This document shows, piece after piece, positions 25,845 to 33,812 of a stretch of 64,000 nt of DNA. The stretch is from contig NZ_SNYW01000014.1 of the NCBI RefSeq assembly GCF_004363235.1, positions 131,501-195,500 on the forward strand, in the 5' to 3' direction. Each line of letters opens with the position of its first letter. Within the stretch, counting starts at the first letter, position 1. Below the pieces are notes generated by a model. It saw only the letters and a program-made list of their open reading frames with translations, ran no database searches and was not told where the DNA came from. Source of the stretch: Dongia mobilis (GTDB lineage Bacteria > Pseudomonadota > Alphaproteobacteria > Dongiales > Dongiaceae). Made by a program: the position numbers and the translations under genes.

Positions 25845-25973
25845 AAGCTATTCGACCGGCCGATCAAAGTTTTGCCAAGGCGGATTCGACTAGGCCGATT
25901 CCGGTTTCCGGGATTCCCGTCTGAATTGGCCGCAGCCAACCGTTCGGCTAACGACATTCTGACCGAATAGCTT
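25845..25973. promoter_or_regulatory. separated 10-bp inverted repeat upstream of the barrel gene
   Basis: AAGCTATTCG (25845-25854) and CGAATAGCTT (25964-25973) are perfect inverted copies 109 bases apart. The right arm sits just before the ribosome-binding site of the barrel gene, and the left arm also forms a small local dyad GAATA-AGC-TATTC (25841-25853). Confidence 0.45.
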
Positions 25974-25987
25974 TTTGAGGGACGATG

Positions 25988-26944
25988 ATGAGCATGTGGG
26001 CAAGAACATTCCGGGTTGCGCTGGCGACGGCCGTATTCACCGGTGCCGTCAGCACGCTGGCACTCGCCAATGACGAGATCGAGAAGAAGATCCGTGACGA
26101 GGTCAGCCGCCGCGTCAACGACGCCATCACCAAGCGCATCGGCGACGACGTGACCTCGGATATCGACGGCATGCCGGAGACCGGCTACAGCAATTCCGCC
26201 TGGGTGACACCCAGCTATACCAACATCACCAGCGACAGCGACAGCCTGATCGAGGCGGCTGGCAGCAGCTTTGATTCGGATCTCTGGACGGTGCCCTTCG
26301 GCGTCGATCACCGTTTCGGCGACAATTTCTTCCTCGGCCTGTCTCTGGCCTATGCCACGTCGTCGACCGACATTGATATCGATGGCAGCAACATCGATTC
26401 CGATTTCTACGCCGATACCTATACGGTCGCCCCCTATGCGGCCTATCGCTTTGCCGACTATTTCTTCGTCAGCGGCATGTTCTCCTACGCCTATACCGAC
26501 GGCAAGTCGACCATGGATGACATGCCGGATGAGGACGCCGACGCCCAGGCCTATTCCGGTGAACTGGCGCTGAACGCCGCCGCCCCGGTCGGCGACTTCA
26601 TTCTCAAGGGCAAGGCCGGCTGGCGCTATGCCTATACCGAGTTGCTGGAGAACAGCACGCCGGAGGCCGATGACGACAGCGACGTTCACACGGCCGTCGT
26701 GTCCGCAGAGGTCGGGTACAATTTCGACCCGATCATTCCCTATGTCGGCCTGCAATACGAGCATGCCTGGCCGGAGAACGTGCCGGATGCGCCGGAGGGT
26801 GACCAGGATTTCCTCTATGTCTCGGCTGGCGTGCGCAGCGCCGTCAACGACTGGTTCTCGGTTGGTGCCGGCTTCCGCGCCGAGGTCATCAATGACGAGA
26901 CCAACCAGATCGGCGGCCAGCTGGAGTTCAAGGCCCGCTTCTGA
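25988..26944 (+). CDS. autotransporter-type beta-barrel outer-membrane protein
   Basis: About 318 residues. The second ATG (25988) is best spaced from GAGGG. A signal peptide ends LALA-ND. It is followed by a charged helical stretch of about 35 residues ('EIEKKIRDEVSRRVNDAITK') that may form a coiled coil or plug. The remainder is a beta-barrel of alternating aromatic strands ending in KARF, resembling the autotransporter beta-domain but lacking a passenger. Transcribed in the same direction as the caspase gene 100 bases downstream. It may be a pore or assembly partner of that exported protein; this is inference. Confidence 0.8.
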   Translation: MSMWARTFRVALATAVFTGAVSTLALANDEIEKKIRDEVSRRVNDAITKRIGDDVTSDIDGMPETGYSNSAWVTPSYTNITSDSDSLIEAAGSSFDSDLWTVPFGVDHRFGDNFFLGLSLAYATSSTDIDIDGSNIDSDFYADTYTVAPYAAYRFADYFFVSGMFSYAYTDGKSTMDDMPDEDADAQAYSGELALNAAAPVGDFILKGKAGWRYAYTELLENSTPEADDDSDVHTAVVSAEVGYNFDPIIPYVGLQYEHAWPENVPDAPEGDQDFLYVSAGVRSAVNDWFSVGAGFRAEVINDETNQIGGQLEFKARF

Positions 26945-26979
26945 CCGACAAGGTCACGGGATGATATGATGGGGGGCGT

Positions 26980-26997
26980 TGCCCGCTTCGGCGGGTA
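26980..26997 (+). terminator. short hairpin, possible attenuator between barrel and caspase genes
   Basis: CCCGC/GCGGG with a TTCG loop (26982-26995), extended by two weak pairs. It is followed by ...TCCCTTTTCATTT, so read-through may be partial. Confidence 0.4.
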
Positions 26998-27045
26998 CGC
27001 TCCCTTTTCATTTCCGAGCTTACGCGATCGATGGGAGCATGCATG

Positions 27046-29361
27046 ATGCGGCACATGCGTTATCTGGCGATCCTCGCCTGCCTTGGCATGACGGTCCCGG
27101 CAAGCACGCCGGCCTACCCCCAGAACGCGGTCTTCGATGCGATCGGCAGCCACATCCTCGAGAACGTCGTCTATGCCCAGGCACAGTTGCGGGTAACCGC
27201 ACCGTTGATGCAACTGACCGGCCTTTCGGTGGGAACCGGCGGCGACAGCTTCGTTCTGCTTGGCAGTGACGGCGCCTATCGCCTGTGGAACCTGCAGGCC
27301 GGCAGCCAGCGCGCCACGCTGAAACCCGGCGCCGGAACGGCATTTGCGCCCAGCGCCAGCGGCACGACCCTGCTGGTCGGCGGCAGCGACGGCGGTGTGC
27401 GCCTGATCGACCCGCCGAGCGGCAAGGCCTTCGCCACGCTGGCAGGTGCAGATGGCGCCGTCACGGCACTCGCCGGCAGCAGCGACGATGCTTTGGTCTA
27501 TGCCGGCACCGCCAAGGGCGGCGTAATTGCCTGGAACGTCGACGACGGCAGGATCGCCTGGCAGTCAACGGCGCTCTCCGGTGCCGTGCAGCACATCGCG
27601 GTCTCGCCCGACAATCGCCATCTCGCTATTGCCGATGCCGCCGGCAATCTGGCACGCCTGGATGCGGTGGGCGGCACCGCGGCGACTGCCGGCACACTTG
27701 GCAGTCCCGCCAGCGCGCTGCATGTCAATGACAAGGGCGGCGTCATCGCCCTCGCCTCAAGCGGCCGCCTGGCCCGCAACGAAGGCAGCCTCGATATCGG
27801 CCCCGTGGCCCGGGCCGATATCGGTTTCAGCGGCGCCAATGCCGTCGTGTTGCGGCAGGACGGCACGGTCGAGCTGGTGGACGCCCGGACCGGCAAAAAG
27901 ATCCACAAGATCGCCGGCACGAAGGGCAGCAAGATCGGCCTCATCTACGATGAAGCCGCCGCCAAGGCGATCGTGGTCGCCGCCGACGGCACGCTGGAGG
28001 TCTTCGATACCGTCACGCGGGAACTGGTCCTCTCGATCTTCATCTCCACCCAGGGCTGGGCGCTCATCGACCGACAGGGCCGCTTTGACGGCTCCAGCAG
28101 CGGCTTGCGCGGCATCGAATGGGCGGTGAAGAAATCCAATTTTCCGATCACCTCGTTAACTGAGGCATTTGCCGATCCCGGCATGCTGTCGGCCGTCCTC
28201 CAGAATGACCAGCGCGATCTGCGCGCCGTGCCGGGCAGTCCGGTGGAGCAATTCCCGCTGCCGCCGAAGGTCGAGATCGAATCGCTGACCGCCGAGAAGA
28301 CCGGCGACAAGCCCTACCAGCTGCTGGTCATCGCCGAAGACCAGGGCGGCGGGATCAAGGATGTGCGCCTCTATCACAACGGCAAGATCGTCGATGTTGG
28401 CGCCATCCTGGAACAGAAGGACGCCGAGGCCGGCGGCAAGCGCATCCGCGTCGTCGGTTACAATGTCTGGCCGGTACCCGGGCCCAACGTCTTCCAGGCG
28501 GTCGCGACCGGCGCCTATGACAATACGGGCGACGCCGCCGAGTTGCACGAGACCTTCTCCGGCGAGCCGCGGCGCGGACGCCTCAACCTCATCGCCGTGG
28601 GCGTTTCGAAATATGGCAGGCTGCCACAGCAATACCAGCTGCAGGTCGCCGCCAATGACGCACAGCGTGTCGCCACGGCGGTATCACAGCATGCGCGCAG
28701 CCTGTTCACCGAGATCGCCGGCAGCGAACTCACCGATGCCCGGGCGACGCGTCAGCAGATCATCGGCGCCTTGGACAGCCTGAAAACTGCCAAGCCGGAG
28801 GATTCCGTCATCCTTTTCCTGTCAGGCCACGGCGTCACCGATGGCGAGGAATGGTATTTCCTGCCCCATGACGCGACGGCGGATGATCCCGGCACATGGC
28901 TTTCGGCCACCGATATCCGTGCCGCACTGGAAAAATCCGGCGCCCAGCGCGTCTTCGTCATCATCGATGCCTGCTATTCCGGCGGTACGGTCGAGAATTT
29001 CTATGCCGTCACCTCGTTCCAGAAGCGCTTCCTCACCAACGGCCTGCGCAGTTCCGGCATCCAGGTGTTGACGGCGACCCGCCGCGACCAGCTGGCACCG
29101 GAGAGCGCCGAACTGGGCGCCGGCTTCCTCACCTATCTGGTCGACCAGGCCATCGCCGGCAGGGCCGATGCCGACCCCCGCGATGGCTGGATCTCGTCGC
29201 AGGAAGTGGCCAAGTTCGCCTATCAGGCATTGCCCGAGTTGTTCCTGACACAGCGCGAGAAGAACCCGAAGGCCTTCCGTGACGTCTATGGCGCCGACGT
29301 TCAGGAGCCGGACGTCTATACGATCGGCGCCGACCTCCTCATCGCCCAGACAGGACAATAG
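27046..29361 (+). CDS. exported beta-propeller/caspase-family (C14) protein
   Basis: About 771 residues. Of several in-frame ATGs, 27046 is best spaced from GGGAG. A signal peptide ends near 'ASTPAYPQN'. Residues about 50-340 form WD40/PQQ-like beta-propeller repeats. A linker region (about 400-510) follows, then a caspase-like peptidase domain. The catalytic dyad is visible: His595 in 'LFLSGHGVTDG' and Cys643 in 'IIDACYSGG'. 'YRLPQQYQLQVAANDAQ'-like lead-in sequence and an inactive-looking linker are typical of bacterial C14 proteins. It would be a secreted or periplasmic metacaspase-like protease, or a propeller sensor with a protease effector. Alphaproteobacterial caspase homologues are often catalytically inactive, but this one keeps both residues. 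Confidence 0.88.
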   Translation: MRHMRYLAILACLGMTVPASTPAYPQNAVFDAIGSHILENVVYAQAQLRVTAPLMQLTGLSVGTGGDSFVLLGSDGAYRLWNLQAGSQRATLKPGAGTAFAPSASGTTLLVGGSDGGVRLIDPPSGKAFATLAGADGAVTALAGSSDDALVYAGTAKGGVIAWNVDDGRIAWQSTALSGAVQHIAVSPDNRHLAIADAAGNLARLDAVGGTAATAGTLGSPASALHVNDKGGVIALASSGRLARNEGSLDIGPVARADIGFSGANAVVLRQDGTVELVDARTGKKIHKIAGTKGSKIGLIYDEAAAKAIVVAADGTLEVFDTVTRELVLSIFISTQGWALIDRQGRFDGSSSGLRGIEWAVKKSNFPITSLTEAFADPGMLSAVLQNDQRDLRAVPGSPVEQFPLPPKVEIESLTAEKTGDKPYQLLVIAEDQGGGIKDVRLYHNGKIVDVGAILEQKDAEAGGKRIRVVGYNVWPVPGPNVFQAVATGAYDNTGDAAELHETFSGEPRRGRLNLIAVGVSKYGRLPQQYQLQVAANDAQRVATAVSQHARSLFTEIAGSELTDARATRQQIIGALDSLKTAKPEDSVILFLSGHGVTDGEEWYFLPHDATADDPGTWLSATDIRAALEKSGAQRVFVIIDACYSGGTVENFYAVTSFQKRFLTNGLRSSGIQVLTATRRDQLAPESAELGAGFLTYLVDQAIAGRADADPRDGWISSQEVAKFAYQALPELFLTQREKNPKAFRDVYGADVQEPDVYTIGADLLIAQTGQ

Positions 29362-29410
29362 CGACCTTGGTCATCTCATTGGCCGGGTTCGATCGACCTG
29401 GCCGCGACGG

Positions 29411-30073
29411 TCACAGCCCGACCTTGGCCCGCACCAGCCGGTCGAGTTGGGCCAGCCCCTTGTCGCTGATGCCGAGGCCCAGCAGATGTTCGTGGGTCGC
29501 ATGCAGGTATTCCGCGTTGCTGCCCACCGGACCGCAGGCACGGGCGATCATCTCGGCGGCGAATTCCATGGAATGCGGCCTCAGATAGCGCTCGTTGGCG
29601 CGGTTGGCGACGAAGGCGATGGCGCGCAGGCTGCCGTCCGGTGTCTTCACCCGCGACCAGCGCGGACGATAGCCGCCCGTCACCATCTCGCGCCGCCACA
29701 GCCCTCTGAGGTCATCCCCCATCGTCGTGTCATGAAGGCGATAGACCATGCCGCGGCAGAGCCCGCCGCGGTCAAGGGCCAGCATCAGGCCGGGGCATTC
29801 CTCGGTACCGCGAAAGCGCTTCATCACCAGGCAGAAGCGGCGGTGATAGCCGACCAGCGTGGCGAGCTTCTGCTCCGCCGCGACGAAGGCCGGCCGCCAG
29901 AGCAGCGAGCCATAGCCGAACACCCAGATCGGCTGGCCTGGCTCCCGTTCGGCCAGGATGGCCCGCAGCGAGGCCTCGCGCTCGGCATCGCTGAGCCAGC
30001 CGGGCGCCGGCGTATCCGGCCAGTATGCGGCCGGGTCAGGTTCGGTCTGCGGGAGGTTGTGGCGGTCGGACAT
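29411..30073 (-). CDS. chaC: ChaC-type gamma-glutamylcyclotransferase
   Basis: 220 residues. The N-terminal substrate loop is 'WVFGYGSLLWRP', and the glutamate-containing 'FRGTEECPGLML' holds the expected catalytic acid. The enzyme degrades glutathione (or gamma-glutamyl peptides) to 5-oxoproline and a dipeptide in the cytoplasm. It stands alone, convergent with the caspase gene and divergent from the methyltransferase gene, so it shares the control region near 30137. Confidence 0.88.
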   Translation of the reverse strand: MSDRHNLPQTEPDPAAYWPDTPAPGWLSDAEREASLRAILAEREPGQPIWVFGYGSLLWRPAFVAAEQKLATLVGYHRRFCLVMKRFRGTEECPGLMLALDRGGLCRGMVYRLHDTTMGDDLRGLWRREMVTGGYRPRWSRVKTPDGSLRAIAFVANRANERYLRPHSMEFAAEMIARACGPVGSNAEYLHATHEHLLGLGISDKGLAQLDRLVRAKVGL

Positions 30074-30136
30074 AAGGCCGGATATTAGCCAATCTGGCAG
30101 CTTGAAGCAGCGGCGATAAAGCCGTAGATTGGCGCA

Positions 30137-30160
30137 TCATATATAGGAACCTTTATATGA
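30137..30160. promoter_or_regulatory. 24-bp near-perfect palindrome upstream of the methyltransferase gene
   Basis: The half-sites TCATATATAGGA and ACCTTTATATGA pair at 10 of 12 positions. It ends 30 bases before ATG 30191. Its length and AT-rich arms suit an ArsR-type dimer such as the SAM/SAH-sensing regulators of alphaproteobacterial methionine metabolism. No such regulator gene is adjacent. Confidence 0.7.
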
Positions 30161-30190
30161 AGGTCCGTAAAGATAATTGAGGAAATTCAA

Positions 30191-31243
30191 ATGGTTAACA
30201 GATTCCTGAAGCTTCTGGCGGAAAAGCCGTTCCTGATGGCGGATGGTGCCACCGGCACCAATCTGTTCCAGGTCGGGCTGCAGGCTGGCGATGCGCCGGA
30301 ACTTTGGAATTTCGACCATGTCGACCGGATCGAGGCCCTGCACCAGAGCTTTGTGGATGCCGGTTCCGACATTATCCTGACCAATTCCTTCGGCGGCACG
30401 CGCTATCGCCTGAAACTGCATCATGCCGAAGGCCGCGTCGCCGAGATCAACCAGCGCGCGGCCGAGATTGCGCGCCGTGTCGCCGACCGCAGCGGCCGCG
30501 AGGTCGTGGTTGCGGGCTCCATGGGCCCCACCGGCGAGTTGTTCCAGCCCCTCGGCGCCCTCTCGGTGGACGATGGTATTGCGGCCTTCCGCGAACAGGC
30601 GCTGGCCCTCAAGGCCGGCGGCGTCGACGTGATCTGGATCGAGACGATGTCGGCGAAGGAGGAAGTCGCCGCCGCGGTCAAGGGCGCCGCCGCCGCGAAT
30701 CTGCCGATCGTCACCACGATGAGTTTCGACACCAACGGCCGCACCATGATGGGGCTGACCCCGGCCGATTTCGTCGCCTTTGTCCATACGCTCGACCCGC
30801 AGCCCGTGGCCTATGGCGCCAATTGCGGCGTCGGCGCCTCGGACCTCACTGCGACCATCGTGCAGCTGCATGCAGCCGCGATTGCCGGCGGCTGGGGCGA
30901 TGACAGGATCGTCGCCAAGGGCAATGCCGGCATCCCCTATTTCGAGGACGACAAGATCAAGTACAACGGCACGCCGGAATTGATGGCGGATTATGTGCGC
31001 CTCGCCCGCGATGCGGGTGCCGCCATCATCGGCGGCTGTTGCGGCACCTCGCCCCAGCACCTGGTCGCCATGCGCGCCGCGCTGGATGCGCACCAACCCG
31101 GCTCGCCGCCCAGCGTCGAGAGCATCACCGCCCGGCTCGGGCCGCTCACGGCCGGTGCCGCCGGGGCACTGTCCGGGGAGAAACCCAGTTCCGGGGGCCG
31201 GCGTGAACGACGCCGGGAGCGAACCGGCGACGTGGCATTCTGA
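30191..31243 (+). CDS. bmt: betaine-homocysteine S-methyltransferase family protein
   Basis: 350 residues with a Zn-dependent homocysteine methyltransferase domain. The N-terminus 'ADGATGTNLF' and zinc cysteines in 'YGANCGVG' and 'IGGCCGTSPQH' are conserved. It lacks the cobalamin and folate domains of MetH, so methyl comes from a small donor, glycine betaine in the alphaproteobacterial family. It makes methionine in the cytoplasm. A C-terminal tail of about 40 residues rich in Gly/Arg/Ser beyond the barrel is unusual. The 24-bp dyad upstream suggests control by methionine-cycle status. The betaine could come from betA or tmpAB elsewhere in the window. Confidence 0.85.
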   Translation: MVNRFLKLLAEKPFLMADGATGTNLFQVGLQAGDAPELWNFDHVDRIEALHQSFVDAGSDIILTNSFGGTRYRLKLHHAEGRVAEINQRAAEIARRVADRSGREVVVAGSMGPTGELFQPLGALSVDDGIAAFREQALALKAGGVDVIWIETMSAKEEVAAAVKGAAAANLPIVTTMSFDTNGRTMMGLTPADFVAFVHTLDPQPVAYGANCGVGASDLTATIVQLHAAAIAGGWGDDRIVAKGNAGIPYFEDDKIKYNGTPELMADYVRLARDAGAAIIGGCCGTSPQHLVAMRAALDAHQPGSPPSVESITARLGPLTAGAAGALSGEKPSSGGRRERRRERTGDVAF

Positions 31244-31373
31244 GGGCGTTAACCGCTTTCGGCTCAATTTCCACAAGCCCGGGCTTGACCCGGCCAGCCA
31301 GTTCCTGCCTTTAGGCACTGAATCTACGGGGCCGGTTCCCGGGGCCCCTGCAGCAATAGAAACCAGTTCCGTC

Positions 31374-33137
31374 ATGACCTCGCTCACCCAGCAACTCACC
31401 GCCATCGCCGCCGAGGCGTTCCAGGCCCAGGGCCTCGATCCCGCTTTCGGTCAGGTGATCATCTCCGGCCGCCCGGACCTCGCCCAGTTCCAGTGCAACG
31501 GCGCGCTCGCCGCTGCCAAGGCGGCGAAGCAGAATCCGCGCGCCATAGCCGAAAAGGTGGCCGAGGCCTTGCGCGGCAATCCGGTCTTCCGCGACATCTC
31601 GCTGGCCGGCCCCGGCTTCATCAACCTCTCGGTAACCGACGCGTTTCTTGCCGGCGCGATGAACCGCATTGCCGGCGATCCCCGCCTGGGCCAGCCGGTC
31701 AAGGCGAAGCCGGAAATGGTGGTGCTGGATTACGGCGGCCCCAACATCGCCAAGCCGATGCATGTCGGCCATCTGCGCGCCGCCATCATCGGCGATGCGC
31801 TGCGGCGCATTTTCAAGTTCGTCGGCGACGAGACCGTGGGCGATGTCCATATGGGCGATTGGGGCCTTCAGATGGGCATGCTGATCTCGGAACTGGAGAT
31901 CCGGCGACCCGACCTCCCGTATTTCGACGCCGGCTTCGCCGGCCCCTATCCTGCCGAAAGCCCGGTGACCCTGGCCGAGCTCGAGGAGATGTATCCGAAG
32001 GCTTCCGGAGATTGCAAGGCGGACCCGGCCCGTCTTGAGCGCGCCCGCCTGGCAACGGCGGAGTTGCAGGAGGGCCGGCCCGGCTACCGCGCCGTGTGGC
32101 AGCACTTCTTCGACATCTCGGTCGAGGCGATGAAGCGCGATTACGGCAATCTCGGTGTGCATTTCGACCTGTGGAAGGGCGAGGCCTGCGTCAACGACCT
32201 GATCCCGCCCATGGTCGAGGACATGAAGAAGCGCGGCATCGCCATCGAGGACAAGGGCGCTCTCATCATTCCGGTGAAGGAGGAGAGCGACAAGATGGAC
32301 ATCCCGCCCCTCATCCTCATCAAGTCGGATGGCGCGGCGATGTACGGCACCACCGACCTTGCCACCATCGTCGACCGGGTCAACTGCCAGAACCCGGACC
32401 GCTCGATCTATGTGGTCGATCATCGCCAGGGCTTGCATTTCGTGCAGGTATTCCGGGCCGCGATCAAGGCCGGCATCAACGGCAAGGGAACCCTGTTCCA
32501 TCTTGGCTACGGCACCATGAACGGCACCGACGGCAAGCCGTTCAAGACCCGGGCCGGCGGCGTCATGCGGCTCGACGATCTCATCCAGATGATTTCGGGC
32601 GAGGCCCTGAAGAAACTCACCGAACACGGCCTCGGTGGCGACTACAGCGAAGCCGAACGCGCCGACATCGCCAGGAAGGTTGGCGTCGCCGCGCTCAAAT
32701 TCGCCGACCTCTCCAACAACCCGATTGCCAATTATGTCTTCGACCTCGACCGCTTCTCGCGCTTCGAGGGCAAGACCGGCCCCTATCTGCTCTATGCCGC
32801 CGTGCGCGTGAAATCGCTGTTGCGGAAGGCCGCGGCGCAGGGCGACAAGCCGGGCAGCATACTGGCGCCGGAAGAAGGCGAGCGCGATTTGATGCTGATG
32901 CTGGGACAGATGCCCAACGCCATCAACGATGCCTATGGCGAACTGGCGCCCAATCGCATCGCCGATTTCGCCTTCAACCTCGCCCAGGTGTTCAGCACCT
33001 ATTACAACGCCTTCCACATCCTCTCTGAAAAGGATGCCGCCATTCGCGCCTCGCGCCTGGCGCTTGCCGAACTGGTGCTGAAGGAGTTGGAGCTTTGCCT
33101 CGACCTCCTTGGCATCGCGACGCCGGAACGGATGTGA
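31374..33137 (+). CDS. argS: arginyl-tRNA synthetase
   Basis: 587 residues (E. coli 577). ATG 31374 is chosen since the longer frame from 30993 overlaps the methyltransferase gene. The HIGH-type motif is seen as 'KPMHVGHLRAAIIGDALRR', with 'ADPARLERARLATAELQEG' in the catalytic core and the ArgS C-terminal helical DALR domain ('FSRFEGKTGPYLLYAAVRVK'). The KMSKS loop is diverged ('FKTRAGGVMRL'), as is common for ArgS. Essential cytoplasmic enzyme charging tRNA-Arg. Confidence 0.95.
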   Translation: MTSLTQQLTAIAAEAFQAQGLDPAFGQVIISGRPDLAQFQCNGALAAAKAAKQNPRAIAEKVAEALRGNPVFRDISLAGPGFINLSVTDAFLAGAMNRIAGDPRLGQPVKAKPEMVVLDYGGPNIAKPMHVGHLRAAIIGDALRRIFKFVGDETVGDVHMGDWGLQMGMLISELEIRRPDLPYFDAGFAGPYPAESPVTLAELEEMYPKASGDCKADPARLERARLATAELQEGRPGYRAVWQHFFDISVEAMKRDYGNLGVHFDLWKGEACVNDLIPPMVEDMKKRGIAIEDKGALIIPVKEESDKMDIPPLILIKSDGAAMYGTTDLATIVDRVNCQNPDRSIYVVDHRQGLHFVQVFRAAIKAGINGKGTLFHLGYGTMNGTDGKPFKTRAGGVMRLDDLIQMISGEALKKLTEHGLGGDYSEAERADIARKVGVAALKFADLSNNPIANYVFDLDRFSRFEGKTGPYLLYAAVRVKSLLRKAAAQGDKPGSILAPEEGERDLMLMLGQMPNAINDAYGELAPNRIADFAFNLAQVFSTYYNAFHILSEKDAAIRASRLALAELVLKELELCLDLLGIATPERM

Positions 33138-33138
33138 G

Positions 33139-33681
33139 ATGACCTCGCTCGCCACGGCACGCTTGTTGTTGCGGCCGTGGCGCGAGAGCGACAAGGCGCC
33201 CTTCGCCGAACTCAACGCCGACCCCCGGGTGACGGCAACCCTGGCCGGCAGCCTGACGCGGGAAGAAAGCGACGCCTTTGCCGACCGCATCGCGGCCCAT
33301 ATCGATGAACATGGCTGGGGCCTATGGGCGATCGAGGTAAGGGACAAGTCACCTTTCATCGGTTATGCCGGCCTCTCGCGACCAAGCTTCGAAGCGCCCT
33401 TCACGCCTTGTGTCGAGATCGGCTGGCGCCTCGCCTTTCCGCATTGGAGCCATGGCTACGCGACCGAGGCAGCGCTGGCGGTCAAGGCTTTTGCCTTCGA
33501 CACGCTGCGACTGGCCGAAATCGTCTCCTTCACGACGACCGGAAACCTTCGCTCGCGCGCGGTGATAGAGCGGATCGGCCTCGCCCGCGACCCCGCTGAC
33601 GATTTCGACCATCCACGCCTCGGCACCGATCATCCCCTTCGCCCGCATGTGCTTTACCGGACGCGACGCCGCCTGCCTTGA
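33139..33681 (+). CDS. GNAT-family N-acetyltransferase (RimJ/RimL-like)
   Basis: 180 residues. ATG 33139 immediately follows the argS stop, so translation is probably coupled. It starts with the RimL-type 'TARLLLRPWRESDKAPFAEL'. The acetyl-CoA loop region is 'EIGWRLAFPHWSHGYATEAA' and the core ends 'NLRSRAVIERIGL'. It acetylates a protein N-terminus or a small amine; substrate unknown. Confidence 0.87.
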   Translation: MTSLATARLLLRPWRESDKAPFAELNADPRVTATLAGSLTREESDAFADRIAAHIDEHGWGLWAIEVRDKSPFIGYAGLSRPSFEAPFTPCVEIGWRLAFPHWSHGYATEAALAVKAFAFDTLRLAEIVSFTTTGNLRSRAVIERIGLARDPADDFDHPRLGTDHPLRPHVLYRTRRRLP

Positions 33682-33744
33682 GGCATGTCAGGTACAATCG
33701 GCCACCTCATCGCGTCGCAATGATTTTTCTCCCAGGCAATTAAA

Positions 33745-33758
33745 TTGATCTTGATCAA
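33745..33758. promoter_or_regulatory. FNR/FixK-type box
   Basis: TTGATCTTGATCAA is an exact match to TTGAT-N4-ATCAA. It lies 55 bases before the lipoprotein start codon at 33813, within a normal activator distance. Confidence 0.8.
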
Positions 33759-33812
33759 TGATCGCCTGCGAGAACGGCGACAGGATTGAAAAAATCTGAA
33801 GCGGGGAAAGTC

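Noticed and set aside
30100-30190. SAM-II riboswitch upstream of the methyltransferase gene
   Set aside because: The conserved pseudoknot sequence before the ribosome-binding site is not present. A DNA palindrome explains the symmetry better.
31311-33359. 682-residue open frame antisense to argS
   Set aside because: It is the codon-bias shadow of a clear arginyl-tRNA synthetase gene and shows no recognisable domain.
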